Shown piece by piece: positions 22,765 to 34,552 of a DNA stretch of 64,000 nt. The stretch covers positions 371,491-435,490 of the forward strand of contig QKWP01000195.1 in the NCBI GenBank assembly GCA_003550325.1. Reading direction: 5' to 3'. The notes beneath the pieces are model-generated. The model was not told where the DNA came from. It worked only from the letters and a program-made list of their open reading frames with translations, and did no database searches. Source of the stretch: Gigaspora rosea. Its lineage: Eukaryota; Glomeromycota; Glomeromycetes; Diversisporales; Gigasporaceae. The translations under genes were made by a program, and so were the position numbers. Within the stretch, counting starts at the first letter, position 1; the number at the start of each line of letters is the position of its first letter.

Positions 22765-23145
22765 CTTGCTTTGCTTGACTGTCATCCCGACAGGCCATGC
22801 AAAGCAGACTGTGTCATCTATATAATAGCTGTCGTCTCAACAGGCCATAAGCTCATGCCTCGGCCCTACCCCTGCATGACTGTCGTCCGACAGGTCATAG
22901 AGAAACTCAAGGATTGCTAGGGGTAGGGGGGCGGGTCGATATAACCAGAATGAAATTCGGGTTCGCAGAAGAACAAGGTTACATTTCCTTTATACTTTGT
23001 CGTTAATAATCTTTGCACAAATTACCTCATACTTCCTAACCCTACTCTAACTTTCCCATTACCTCATCGCTTACCGCATTACCGCATTACCTCATATTTC
23101 CTCTATTCCAGTATTATCAAAACGATCAAACAATATACCTGGATG
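22765..23145. repeat. Duplicated block copy 1 (CTGTCGTC hairpin block)
   Basis: This block matches 25756-26125 across about 380 bp. It contains three iterations of CTGTC-loop-GACAG followed by GGCCAT, then a C/G-rich stretch (CTCGGCCCTACCCC and its near-complement GGGGTAGGGGGGCGGG) that can pair. The block continues after the hAT insertion at 25044-25070. A shared open frame exists in both copies but drifts at its ends, so I prefer a structured repeat over a gene. Confidence 0.7.
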
Positions 23146-23537
23146 CAGTGATGGCACATTGTCATTTAAAAATAAATGACACCTTGTCATATGACAAGTC
23201 ATTTTTGTCATAAAAAAATCATTTATTTTTTTATGACTATACTTGTCATTTATAGTTTATATAATAATTATTAATAATCACATTGATATTTGCATTGATC
23301 GTTTTCATTGATATTTATAAAGATAATTCTTTATTGTTCATGCTTTATATTTTTTTAATTCATTATATTCGAATCGATCTTTATTGCCTTGTATTACATA
23401 TTTTTTTCTTTCAATACTTTATTGATTCGCATTTATGGCTTTGTGACTCGTGAAATTCGTTATAATGAATTCTAAATATGCTAAAAAATTCTGGTCTTCA
23501 CTGTAACTTGAAATTGGCATAACAGAAGAACTCAGAT

Positions 23538-24220
23538 ATAGGGATGTTACGGTCCCAAAAGAACCGTTGTTCGGACCGGTTTTTTGAACTGGTCCAAATG
23601 GTTCTTGGTCCAGGAATTAAGATCGGTCCAAAGTCGGTCCATATAAATAAACACAAATATAATCAAATAGAAGCAAGGGATCAATCGCGAATAATTATGA
23701 AAAGTACCTGTGTTTATTTTTCATTATAAGAACATTCGCCACTTGGTATATAAAACCGATCTTGATTTGTAGTAAGCTTTATTGTAAACACCGATTATAT
23801 TAATATCCATCGCGATTGTAAAAGAAACTTCATTTCGCATTATTGTTATAAACAATTATAGGAAGTATAGAAGTTTGAATAGTTGTTTTTATATAATACT
23901 GTAAAAATAAATTGCGTTAGAAATAATAAATAAAATGATATTGTGCTAATTATAAACGTAAAGTGTGTATGCATTTGAAGGTTTTTTTTTTTTAAAAATA
24001 AATTCACCAAAGATTCCCCAGTACTATAGCAGTGCTAATCTACACATACGGTTCAGTGATATTAATTGCTTAAATTATTGTTGAAGGTGGCCCGGTATGG
24101 GTCTGGTCCGAACCGGACTGGGTTATTGAACCAGTTCATGAGCCTTGGTCTGGTCTATGGTCTGCTGCCTGGACCGGTCTTTTGAACCAAGACCGAACCA
24201 AGACGGACCGTAACATCCCT
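23538..24220. mobile_element. hAT-type element nested in the previous one, 683 bp
   Basis: A perfect 8-bp duplication ACTCAGAT lies at 23530-23537 and 24221-24228. The ends are AGGGATGTTACGGTCC (left, after two extra bases) and GGACCGTAACATCCCT (right), a perfect 16-bp inverted repeat. GGTCC/GGACC motifs are clustered at both ends. No transposase is present. Confidence 0.92.
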
Positions 24221-24390
24221 ACTCAGATGCACTGCATTGGATACGAAACATCAAGGGATTTATTTTTCTTTTTCTTTATAAAAATAAATGGCGTATAAAT
24301 AGTACATATACGACATACATTTATCATTAAAAGAAAACAGAATAATGTAAATATTTTATTCTATTTCAAACAATTTTGATTTTAAATATA

Positions 24391-24610
24391 ACGTTCCTGG
24401 TTTTAGCGTGCAGCTACCTAATTAAACAATTACTCTAACAGCTATTTTTGGTAAGCTCTTTAGGGTAGAATTTAACGTTTTAATTAAGATAGTTGTTAAT
24501 ATATTAAAATTTTCACGAGGAAATTTTTCTGTTAGAAATTAAAGACAGTTTATATAATCTACTATATATTAATAAATAATTGTATGACAGTCACGCTAAA
24601 CCAGGAATGA
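24391..24610. mobile_element. MITE, GTTCCTGGTTTTAGCG family
   Basis: The left end is CGTTCCTGGTTTTAGCGTG and the right end is its inverse, CACGCTAAACCAGGAATG. The family recurs at 27248-27455, and single ends are seen near 19450, 22358, 32130, 36530, 46745 and 58520. Confidence 0.75.
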
Positions 24611-25051
24611 ATGATAAACAGTAAAACATGCAAATAATGTCTAGGGGCATGGTGTGAGTAATGGCCAGGATTAAGCTTAATTCGATCAAAATTCGAAATT
24701 ACACTTTTGGGATTATTTTGCATTTATAAGGAAAGCCAATTTATAAATGTTGAATAACTCCGATATAGATAGTATCGAATTCAGCTGATTTGAAAATTAG
24801 TAAGGCACGTGATGCATTTTATGATTATTGGAAAGCTTCGATAATTATTTTTTGGTTAAGTTTTTGATAATAGTAATACTGTCATTTTAATGTCATTTAT
24901 AAAAATATTTTTTATGACTTGTCATTTTGCCATGGTTTTGTATAAATTTTTTTTATGATAAATGACATTGTCATTTTAAAATGACATATTATTTATAGTC
25001 ATTTTCATAAAAATTTTTATGACCTTGTCATTTGCCATCACTGCCTGGATC

Positions 25052-25755
25052 GGCATGTCACATTAGTGTGATAACTCAACTAGTAAATCAATACTATGTC
25101 AGCAGTATTAGTAATTTTACTATGATCAGATTTTAATCATTGAAATTAAAATAATCGATTAAATATCATATTGATATATATTTAATTAATAAATAATGCA
25201 AAAAATTCTTAAGAATGCACCTTGACATCACACTTCTTTTTCTAATTTTTTTTAACTAAAAGCTCTTCGCAAAAGTTATCTCTAAAAAGTTACACTTGAT
25301 TTTTCGCAAATATTCTATTAAAGTTTCGACTTGTACAGTTAAGATCTAATTTTTTTATTTTTTTCACTTTAAAAATTTAAATTATTTATAAGATGAACGT
25401 TCAAGTTTATATGTTAATAGAAAATCCGAAAGCGTGACTTTATTCTCTTATATTAATAAGTTGTAAAAATTTCAAAGTAATTTGTTGGGTTTTCATTAAG
25501 TTGCGTCATTTTAAAGTAATTAATTTTTAATAAATATAATTAATTTGTAAAAATGCCAATCTATATAACAATTAAATTGATTAAATTGATCTCTGTTTGT
25601 GTAATATTAAAAATCTGATCATAGTAAAATTACTAATACTGCTGATAAGTTTTGATTTACTATTTGAGTTACCACCCTAATGTCACATGCTCGATACGAA
25701 CTGATTCGAGACAAAAACTGCGTCGATACTTCATTGAGCAGCTTTCTATACGTGC
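25052..25755. other. Non-coding DNA ending in a 65-bp direct repeat
   Basis: 25676-25745 (TGTCACATGCTCGATACGAA...) is repeated at 26130-26197 on the other side of block copy 2. No gene is seen. Confidence 0.5.
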
Positions 25756-26197
25756 TTTGCTTGACTGTCGTCCCGACAGGCCATGCAAAGCAAACTGTGT
25801 TATCTGTATAATCGCTGTCATCTCAGCAGGCCATAAGCTCATGCCTCGGCCCTACCCCTACATGGCTGTCGTCCGGCAGGTCATAGAGAAACTCAAGCAT
25901 TATTAGGGTAGGGGGGCGGGTCAATATAACCAGAATGAAATTCGGTTCGCAGAAGAAACAAGATTACGTTTCCTATATACCTTGTCGTTACCAATATATA
26001 CTTTTCACAAATTACCTCATAATTACCTAACCACACTCTAATTTTCCCATTACCTCATCGCTTACGACACCTCATATTTACTCTATTCCGATTTTATCAA
26101 AACGATTAAACAATATAACTGGATCGGCATGTCACATGCTCGATCCGAACTGATTCGAGACAAAAACTGCCTCGATACTTCGTATCGAGCAGTTTTT
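25756..26197. repeat. Duplicated block copy 2 with flanking direct repeat
   Basis: The uninterrupted counterpart of 22765-23145 plus 25044-25070. The right flank ends with CTCGATACTTCGTATCGAG, an 8-bp stem with a 3-nt loop, followed after CA by GTTTTTTTG. A stem-loop and T-run is what a Pol III or structured-RNA 3' end could look like, but transcription is unproven. Confidence 0.7.
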
Positions 26198-26804
26198 TTG
26201 TTTGTAATCATGAAATTTTTGTGAACTTTGCCAATTATGGTCTGTTAAAATATTCAAGTTTAAATCTTTGAATTACCTTTTTTTTATGGTAGTATTTAAA
26301 ACTTTGCATTAACCCTTTTAATCTTTATTTGTCGGCATGCAGCAGATTGTTTCCAGCAAAGTTTATGATCAGACGTTAGGCATTTATTGGTTGCGATTCT
26401 TACTTGTGATCCGCCATATTTTCTTTATACTAAAACAGTAAAGATTTTATATAAAAATTTTATAATTTAGTGTGCGCTATATGAATTGCATGCACGGATT
26501 GTCATCATGCTCCCAAAATTTTTTTATCGTATTCGGGTTGTATTTTAAGATTTTTTAAATTCGACGACCATAATGAGATGTATGCATTCTAAAAATACAT
26601 TGTTAGTTTTATTACAGGTTTTGGCAATTAATTTTGGAAACTCTGTCAAGAAAGCACCTACTTGTTAATCGTAATTTATTATTTGGGGTTGTACATTCTT
26701 GATAAGATGACCGATATTGATGGCCAAACCTTGTGTTATTACGTAACAATTGCGATTTACTCTCAGATTATTCCCAATTATAGATTAGATGATGCATTCT
26801 TAAG

Positions 26805-27160
26805 AAGTTTACTATACTTTGCTAAAATCGTTCATTTTTGCAAATATTCTAGATCTAGTGTAAATTATTAATAATATAGGTTGCCAAGAGGAAATTTTTG
26901 TAGCAAATTGCAAATTTAGGCAAATTTAGTTTCTTGCTACCGTATTAATGAGACTCTAACAAGATTTTTTGACAGAGCATAGAAAATTACTAATTTTCAT
27001 ACTTTGTCAAAAAACCTCGTTAAAATCTTGTTTATAGTGCTTTGTTATGAAATTTCCCCTTGCCGACCTATATTATTAATAATTTACACTAGATCTAGAA
27101 TATTTTGTTGCTATCGCAAAAATGAACAATTTTAGCAAAGTTTGCAAACTTTATAGTGAT
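26805..27160. mobile_element. Foldback element, ~355 bp
   Basis: The whole segment is a long imperfect palindrome. ATTCTAGATCTAGTGTAAAT followed by TATTAATAATATAGG at 26851-26880 is mirrored at about 27069-27106. The outer ACTTTGCTAAAATCGTTCAT is mirrored by ATGAACAATTTTAGCAAAGT, and the centre (ACAAGATTTTTTGACA...) is also paired. Short frames across it are not genes. Confidence 0.85.
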
Positions 27161-27247
27161 TCCAATGCTGTCTTGGTTATGACATTCACAATCTTAAAAT
27201 AACCTAAAAACTTCTCTTTGTGCAATATAAAATAGTCTAATTTCTAC

Positions 27248-27455
27248 TTCCCGTTCCTGGTTTCGCACAACTGCGTTGCGCAGCTACTTATTATTTTATA
27301 TTTATGGTTACATCGCATATGTATTTTTGTATTTGCAATCCTTATTTGTATTTATACATTTTGTACAGTATTTATCGCAATATGATCTAAATTGATATAG
27401 TTATTATTAATAAGATAGCTGCGCAACGTAGTTGCGCTAAAACCAGGAGCGGGAA
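27248..27455. mobile_element. MITE, 208 bp, TTCCCG(T/C)TCCTGG ends
   Basis: Terminal inverted repeats of about 45 bp: TTCCCGTTCCTGGTTTCGCA then CAACTGCGTTGCGCAGCTA at the left, mirrored at the right by TAGCTGCGCAACG...CCAGGAGCGGGAA. Flanks ATTTCTAC and ATTTCTTA agree at six of eight positions, compatible with an old 8-bp duplication. Confidence 0.8.
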
Positions 27456-27754
27456 ATTTCTTATTGGTTATAATAAGTTTAGTTATAATATTAAAAATTA
27501 TAAGCTTATATGTACCTACGCATGTACATACAATGCATGAAATTTATACACCACAATTACACACCTTATAGAGACAAAACATAATCAATGAAATTAAATA
27601 CTTAAATTTATTAAAGTCAATAATTTAATTTTAATGAGTAAATTGATTATAGGTTACAGATTACGAGATTACGCCAATTAGATACACATTAAAAATTCAT
27701 ATTTCTTAAATTATCGACTTCAATAAAGTATTTGCATGCATGTTTTATTGTTGT

Positions 27755-29107
27755 TAATGTTTCGGGCGAAATCCATTTTCAAAATCCGAAAGGCGAAACC
27801 GAAATGCTCCCAAAGGCGAAATAAATCCGAAATTTCTGAAAAGGGCGAAACTTCCGAAACCTGGCGAAACCAAAATGGCGAAATCTCTGAAACTTTTTCG
27901 ATTTTTTTTTTTACTTTTTTGGAATTCTATTGTTCTATTATTTTTCTTGTACGCAGAATTATAAATTCATAATTTAATTTGTAATTACTACATTTGGTTT
28001 CTCTATCTTTTAATACAGTTCATAGGCAAATTTGCTTGCAAATCATAGTAATATATGAAGTATACATACAGTATGAAGAAATAATACTAGGTAAAATAAC
28101 AATTTATATACTTTAAAACATTTATTTAAAATTTCCAGTATTTTAATCCTTTAACTCAATTTATTTCAGCATTAAAGAACCGTTTTCATAACCCGTCGAC
28201 TCAATTTTTTCAAAAAAAATTTTTTAAATTCCTATTGTGACAATTATTCCATTTTTGCCATTTAATTCTTCTCCGGTGTCACCCGATGATGACCTTACCA
28301 TTCCGGAATTACCTGATAGGTCCAATAAAAAAAAAATCAAAATTTTCTGATTCCATGTTATGCAAACCGAAGAATTAATTTTGCATTACCTTAGATGTGA
28401 ACATGAATGAATTTAGACCACGCAAGGTTTTTTTTTTTAAAAAAATCCTCCCCCACGCCGACCGGAATTTGGTTATGCAAAACGAAAATTAACTTTGCGT
28501 GGCCTTATAAGAAAAATTATTATAGGATCTATCAATAAATATAACTACACAATACTGTCATCTCGCGCGTTATCCATCATGTGATGAGTGGGATAATTCG
28601 GATAATTCTGCCGAGATTTACAGATTTCCGGTAAACAATCCCACGAATCACACGCGGATCACGCGCGTGATCCCGCATCCCGCGTGGGATTTTTGGAAAA
28701 ACTGCAAATTACCCATCACTAAATAAATATTAGCAAAAATTATTTAAATGATAATTTATTGTTATCGCTATTCACATGTTACTGATATATGATATTTCGG
28801 GTAAGTGAATATTTCGTGGGATCTGTTTACACCATTCCACGAATTGAACTCATACTCCGTTTCACTACGCTCTAGGTATTTTTTCCAATAAAATTTTTAA
28901 TGTTAGATTTCGGAACTTTCTCCAGGTTTCGGTTTCGCCAATTTTCAGACATTTCGCCAGGTTTCGGACATTTCGCCAAGTTTCGGACATTTCGCCAGTT
29001 TCGCCAGTTTCAGAATTATCGGGTTTGAGGTCTTTGGGGCGAAACATATTTTGCCCTATTTCGGAAAATTCGCCTAGGCGAAATATATAATTTCGCCAGA
29101 AACACTA
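27755..29107. mobile_element. hAT-type element, 1353 bp, GGCGAAA-rich ends
   Basis: A perfect 8-bp duplication ATTGTTGT lies at 27747-27754 and 29108-29115. Left end TAATGTTTCGGGCGAAAT; right end inverted TAGTGTTTCTGGCGAAAT. Both subterminal regions (27760-27900 and 28910-29090) are dense in GGCGAAA/CCGAAA and the inverse, as multiple transposase sites would be. The Lys/Glu/Thr-rich short frames at both ends come from these repeats. The interior holds a partial MITE (28190-28506) and a GCGCGTGATCCCGC-rich patch near 28640. No transposase. Confidence 0.9.
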
Positions 29108-29115
29108 ATTGTTGT

Positions 29116-29984
29116 TAATGATTTAGGATTTCAATGCATGTGTTTGTCTTTATAAGGCATGATTGTGATTCTTAGATTTATTGCACTGTACGTATACATT
29201 CCGTTAGAATTATTTGTATCTGCTGATTTTTGGTCATTACGAGAATTTTTTTTTTGCTCCTATTTCATATTCGTAACCGTAGCTGAGCAAATGAATCGTT
29301 CGTGTCTACCAATTTTTAACAGATTGAAATTCTGTTAATTGAAACATCGCTAATTTGTTTTTTGATTTGTGTTTATTTCGAAGTGAGGCACCCCAGACCA
29401 ATATCAGGCAGTGAAGAAAAAGCACTTATCGCTTCCAAATTTTTCTCAATCTTCTATATTTCCTTCTTATTCCCTAACTAACCATAAATAGCAATTTCAT
29501 AATCTCATCTTTGGGGCTTTGTTGCATATAAGGATCCTCGCGATAATAACCTTAGCATGACTATCGTCATGCATCAGGTTATAAACAAGTGTACGATAGT
29601 TCCAAAAACATCAACAAAAATGAAAAAGGAAAGATCGACAATCACGCTGACCAACCAAAATTAAGATTGTGGACGGACATGGCTGAAACCACTAGATAGC
29701 TGAGCGACATCGTCAGACAAAACGAGGAACGGAAGATCAGATAGTGGTTAAATTGAATGAATAATATAATAATAAAGAAACCTATTAGGTATTATTAATT
29801 CAATTAAATATATAAGAAAAAGGTAATTCAGTTAGCCGTATAAGAAAAAGCTAATTCAATTAATCTTTGTTGTGTTTTAACAGTGGTTATTTATTATATA
29901 AATAGTTAACACAGTCTTATCGATTTAATAAATTAGATTTTTGATGTGCATTGTGTATATATATCATCAGCAGTGATTATTTAT
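29116..29984. other. Non-coding DNA
   Basis: No supported gene or repeat boundary. 29515-29600 contains GACTATCGTCATGCATCAGG, faintly like the hairpin block at 22765. Confidence 0.35.
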
Positions 29985-30360
29985 TAGGTCACGCAAAGTT
30001 AATTTTTTTCATTTTGTATAACCCGCTGACCCAATTTTTCAAAAAAATTTTTTTTTATTGTGCCAATTATTCCATTTTTGCCATTTAATTTTTTTCTCCG
30101 TGTCACCTGATGATGACCTTAATTTTCCGGAATTACACGATAGGTCCGATAAAAAAAAACAAAATTTTCTGATTCCAAGTTATGCAAACCGAAAAATTAA
30201 CTTTGTGTGACCTTAGATGTGAACATGAATTAATTTAGGCTATTTTTTTTTTTTTTAAAAAAAAAAAAAAAGAAAAAGAAAAAAAAGAAAATCGACTCAC
30301 TAACCGGAATTTTGAAACACCAGGTTATGCAAAACAAAAAATTAACTTTGCATGGCCTTA
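29985..30360. mobile_element. MITE, GGTCACGCAAAGTTAATTTT family
   Basis: Left end TAGGTCACGCAAAGTTAATT and right end ...AATTAACTTTGCATGGCCTTA are inverted repeats. An internal TTAACTTTGTGTGACCTTA near 30200 is a third terminus, so this looks like two overlapping or tandem elements. It includes a T-run/A-run hairpin at 30243-30280. Confidence 0.75.
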
Positions 30361-30602
30361 TATAAATCGTTGCATTCTTATCGTTTTAATATAATATCAG
30401 GATAGATTAGATTAATTTATTTAATGATTTGTTAAGCTATGCGGAATTGAAGGTTTTTATACAACGTGAGTTGCATTAAGGCTTTGCTACTAGTGACCAA
30501 CGGGGGCAATAGTAGTCCCTCATGTCGCATATAAGGTCCCGAGTCATATGGCTTAGACCATGTTTCAGACGACTATAGCCAGGTCACGTTACCAGTTACA
30601 AC

Positions 30603-31313
30603 TAGGGCTGTTAATCGGTCAATCCGGTCCATCCTGGTTAAAGACTGCCAGCCTCTTAAAAAGCGAACACTATATATGTACTGTTGTGTTGATTCATATG
30701 ATAGCATAAAAAAATCTTAGATAATGGATTTTTATATGATATCTCATATACGTTTGTTTTACATAGCTGACAGCCTACTCTAATGTTGTAGTAGCACCCT
30801 ATCTAAAGTGGCTACTCTAGGTATCAAGTAAATACATCAGATATATGAATAGCTACTTTATATATCTTAAAACTTTTATACTATAACATTTTACCGATTT
30901 AATTTTTTTTTGATTTTAATTTGGAAATGACCCGACAATAGTATACTTTATTTTTATTTTTTTTTTATTAAATATTTTATTCAATCAAATTATCGAATGT
31001 TAAGTGGTTAAAAGTGGCAAAATATCTTTTTAACTAATTTTAACTATAATGTTCATATTTACGAAGTTAATAAAAGATGTTATTTTGTATATCAATATTC
31101 TATATTACTTTCTAATCTATAATTTATGCATGACTAAAATTATCAAACGTATTAATTAATAAATAACTATTGCTCCTCTTTTATCATATAAGCAAATATT
31201 ATAAATTTGAAAAGCTTATTGAAAAAGTATTGAAATTCTTTATACTGATAAATTAATTTCATCGTCATAGCAAAAAAGTTATATTGATCATTGGTCCGTC
31301 CGATTCAGTCCTA
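30603..31313. mobile_element. Possible hAT-like element containing a CACTA-like end
   Basis: The left end TAGGGCTGTTAATCGGTC and the inverse of 31296-31313 (TAGGACTGAATCGGAC) are similar. No 8-bp duplication is found (GTTACAAC versus TTCAGTCC), so the call is weak. Bases 30669-30890 are the inverse of the CACTA-like terminus at 4913-5252. Confidence 0.35.
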
Positions 31314-31335
31314 TTCAGTCCTGGACCGCAGTCCA

Positions 31336-31957
31336 GTACGCTGATAGCTTATAAGTTAAGATTGCTATTATTAAAGAACATTTAGCTTATATGTGAATAC
31401 TATTATTTAAAAAAAATCCTTTTTAGATGTATAGGACGAATTTTATTACTTTTTCAATCTTTTTAACATAAACTTAATCAAGCATATTTCTAACAAAGTT
31501 ACGTCAAAAAGATTCGCATTTTAAAGTAGACATTTTGTGCCCATCAAAAATTTTCTTTTCTTCTGTCTCTTTGTCTTTATTTATTTTTGTTCGAATTTAA
31601 CGTAATCTTGTTATAAATAAGTTTAAGATTGATATATGCCAAAACATTCGAAAAAATAACGTAATTCATTCACATTTAAAAATGTTCGAATTATTCTTTA
31701 ATATTTAATATTATATAACATAACCAACCATCCTGATCACTATATTGCAAAATTATATTAAAAAAAAAAATAAATAAATAAATAATTTACTAGCAATTTT
31801 ACTAATAGACCTAACATAAATTTGATATATAATTGATCGTCAACCCCAATGCAACATGACATGGTAATTTAATTATTCGTACTAATTTCTGATATTAAAC
31901 TAATAAAAAGTAGGCGCCTGAAAATTTTCTGAACATTAATATTGTAACGTGTTAAGG
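31336..31957. repeat. Duplicated segment, second copy of 5258-5935
   Basis: Same orientation as the 5-kb copy, with scattered indels. No conserved frame. It is followed at 31990 by a C10 run, unusual in this AT-rich context. Confidence 0.85.
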
Positions 31958-32109
31958 CCGCTCCAATTTAAATCTATGTTTAACATAACCCCCCCCCCCC
32001 TCGATTGAGCAAATTATGGGGGGAGTTAAATAACATATATATATATATAACTTTTAGATTCAAATTTTACTTTTCATATTACTAAAATGAACCCATACAG
32101 AAAGATCAA

Positions 32110-33190
32110 AATTAGAGCAGCTGCATGATACAGTCATGCTAAACCTAGGAACATTATATAAGTAGTTAGAATTAATTAGTAAAATTTTATGAATCATAAG
32201 ATTTTATAGAATTTTATTAATAAAATTTTATAAAATCTTATAATACACAAATTTTAAATAATTAATTCTAACTTTATGCACTAAATAAACATGTGCAGCA
32301 CCTAAAAATATATCAAATCGGCAGGGTTATTTTTATTTTTCTTGAAATTTGGAGAATAGATGCATAATTTTGCATAATTTTGGATTTTTGATCAAAAAAG
32401 TCAAATTTAAGCATCTTTCTCCAAATTTCAAGTAAAGTAAAAGCAAGACTGCCAATATAATGTATTTTTAGGCTCTGAACAAGTTTGCCTAGTGAAATAA
32501 GTTAGTAAAATTTTATGAATAATAAGATTATATAGATTTTATTATTAAAATTTATAAAATCATATGATTTACAATATTTTACTAATTAATTTTTAACTTC
32601 TAACTAAAATACATTAAATCAGCAGTCTTGCTTTTATTTACTTGAAATTTAGAGAAAATTTGACTTATTTGTTCAAAAATCAAAATTATGCATCTATTCT
32701 CCAAATTTCAAGTAAAATCAAAATAACCCTGCTGATTTGATGTATTTTTAGGTGCTGTACATGTTTACTTAGTGCATAAAATTAGAATTAATTATTAAAA
32801 ATTTGCGTATTATAAGATTTTATAAAATTTTATTAATAAAATTCTATAAAATCTTATGATACACAATGTTTTACTAATTAATTCTAACACATGCACTAAA
32901 TAAACTTATTTAAAACCTAAAAATACATTAAATTGGCAGAATTGTTTTTATTTTACTTGAAATTTAGAGAAAAGATGCTTAAATTTGACTTTTTTGATCA
33001 AAAAATCCAAAATTATGCATCTATTCTCCAAATTTTAAGTAAAATAAAAATGACTCTGCTAATTTGATGCATTTTTAGGTGCTGAATATGTTTACTTAGT
33101 GTATAAAGTTAGAATTAATTAATAAAAATTTGTGTATTATAAGATTTTGTAAAATTTTATTAATAAAATTCTATAAAATCTTATTTAGCA
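32110..33190. repeat. ~310-bp tandem repeat with internal dyad symmetry
   Basis: Units start TTAGAATTAATTAGTAAAAT at about 32168, 32497, 32783 and 33109. Each contains AAGATTTTATAAAATTTTAT palindromes and a pair of inverted stretches (CTTGAAATTTGGAGAA...TTCTCCAAATTTCAAG around GATTTTTGATCAAAAAAGTC). A fragment recurs at 43050-43110. Non-coding. Confidence 0.8.
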
Positions 33191-33365
33191 ACTACAATAA
33201 AAAAATTGGATTTCAATCCTGCATGCTGATTGGTCTTTTATTCGTAATTTGATTGGATAACTTATGACACGTGCACTTATGTCATTTTGTTAGAATCTGT
33301 ACACCTAAAACAAATTTGACCGTAATGTATAGGAAAACTTATTTTTTCATATGCTTCATCTATCT

Positions 33366-33537
33366 ATTTATTTATTTTTGAGTGTGTGCACTTTAACGTT
33401 TTTGATTGGCCATAACCAAAAAATGTGATTTGTGTGTGAGAAAAGCAGAAATTACATCATTACCGCGAACTTCTATGTCATTTATTTTTGGGTGTGTGCA
33501 CTTTAACGTTTTTGATTGACCATAACTGAAAAATGTA
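33366..33537. repeat. Dispersed GTGCACTTTAACGTTTTTGA repeat
   Basis: Tandem copies near 33380 and 33490, with others near 34541, 35936, 36363 and 36868. The phrase continues TTGGCCATAACCAAAAAATG then TGTGGGAAAAGCAGAAATTA. It is the landing site for two transposons in this window. Confidence 0.8.
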
Positions 33538-34479
33538 TAGCCAGACCTCCCTATAGTTACACCCATATAGTCACACCTCTATTAAGCACTGATTATATGC
33601 GACAGACTCAAACATAGTAAAAAAACCTCATTATAGTCACAAATCGCTTATCATCACTATCACCATAAAAATTTGATTTTTTAACAATTTTTATTAATAA
33701 AAACCCTCATTATAGTCACCAATTTTTAACTAAATATGGATTATATAATCTGATTGGTCAATTTTCATATTCACATATATTTAAAATTATCTATTAATTG
33801 ATAATCCGCCTGTCAACTGAAGAGTGATCCTATAGGCGAAATGTGGAGTGCTTCTATTTAAAATCTTTTTCCTTACTAAGTTAACGATACATGTCCATAA
33901 TTGAAAGTTGTAGAGCTCATTGAGACACATCTAACGGTGGTTAGATCATCCAAATTGGCCCAGTGAATGGCGAGATATCGTCAAAAACTGATTGGCCGAC
34001 TATATAAAAACCGTGACAGGGATTACAGAAATGTGGAGTGCTTCTATCTATAACTTTTTTCTTACTAAGTTAACGATACATGCCCACTAATTGAAAGTTG
34101 TAGAGATCGTCGAGACGCATCTAACGGTGGTTAGATCATCCAAATCGACCCAGTGGATGGAGAGATATCATCAAAAAACAATTGGCCGAATCTCTTATAT
34201 AAATACATATTTACAAGACCAATCGTTTTCAACGATATCTCGTCATCCACTGGGCCGATTTGAATGAACTAACTACTGTTAGATGCGTCTCGACGAGCTC
34301 TACAACTTTAAATTAGTAGGCATGTATTGTTAACTTAGTAATAAAAAAAGTTTTAGATGGAAGCACGCCACACTTCGCCTATAGATGACCATAATGAGGT
34401 ATTTTATTTATAGTCACACCTCTTTATAATCACCAAAATAGGGTGCGACGGACTTGGTGATTATAGAGAGGGACAACTG
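33538..34479. mobile_element. pogo/Tc1-type non-autonomous element, ~940 bp, TA target
   Basis: The left end CAGACCTCCCTATAGTTACA and inverted right end CAGTTGTCCCTCTCTATAAT are typical of pogo/Tigger-like elements, with TA on each side (33536-33537 and 34480-34481). The host dispersed repeat is cut between ...GAAAAATG and ATTTGTATGTGGG, so the empty site is known from its other copies. The interior carries a ~165-bp module (CGAAATGTGGAGTGCTTCTA...) twice in direct orientation (33837, 34028) and once inverted (34215-34382). No transposase. Confidence 0.8.
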
Positions 34480-34552
34480 TAATTTGTATGTGGGAAAAGC
34501 AGAAATTACGTCGTTACTGCGAACTACTTTTTGAATTTCGAGTCTGTGCACT

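Larger units (their letters stand above)
23146..25043. mobile_element. hAT-type element (CAGTGATGGC ends), 1.9 kb, non-autonomous
   Basis: The ends are CAGTGATGGCA... and ...TTTGCCATCACTG, flanked by CCTGGATG (23138-23145) and CCTGGATC (25044-25051). The second copy of the host block has the uninterrupted site AACTGGATCGGCATGTCAC at 26118-26136, so the insertion and its 8-bp duplication are directly verified. TIR-proximal regions are packed with TGTCATTT/AAATGACA motifs. No transposase is found; the interior is occupied by another hAT element and a MITE. Confidence 0.9.

Noticed and set aside
30603..31313. A confident hAT insertion
   Set aside because: The ends are only partly alike and no 8-bp duplication is present, so it is kept at low confidence.
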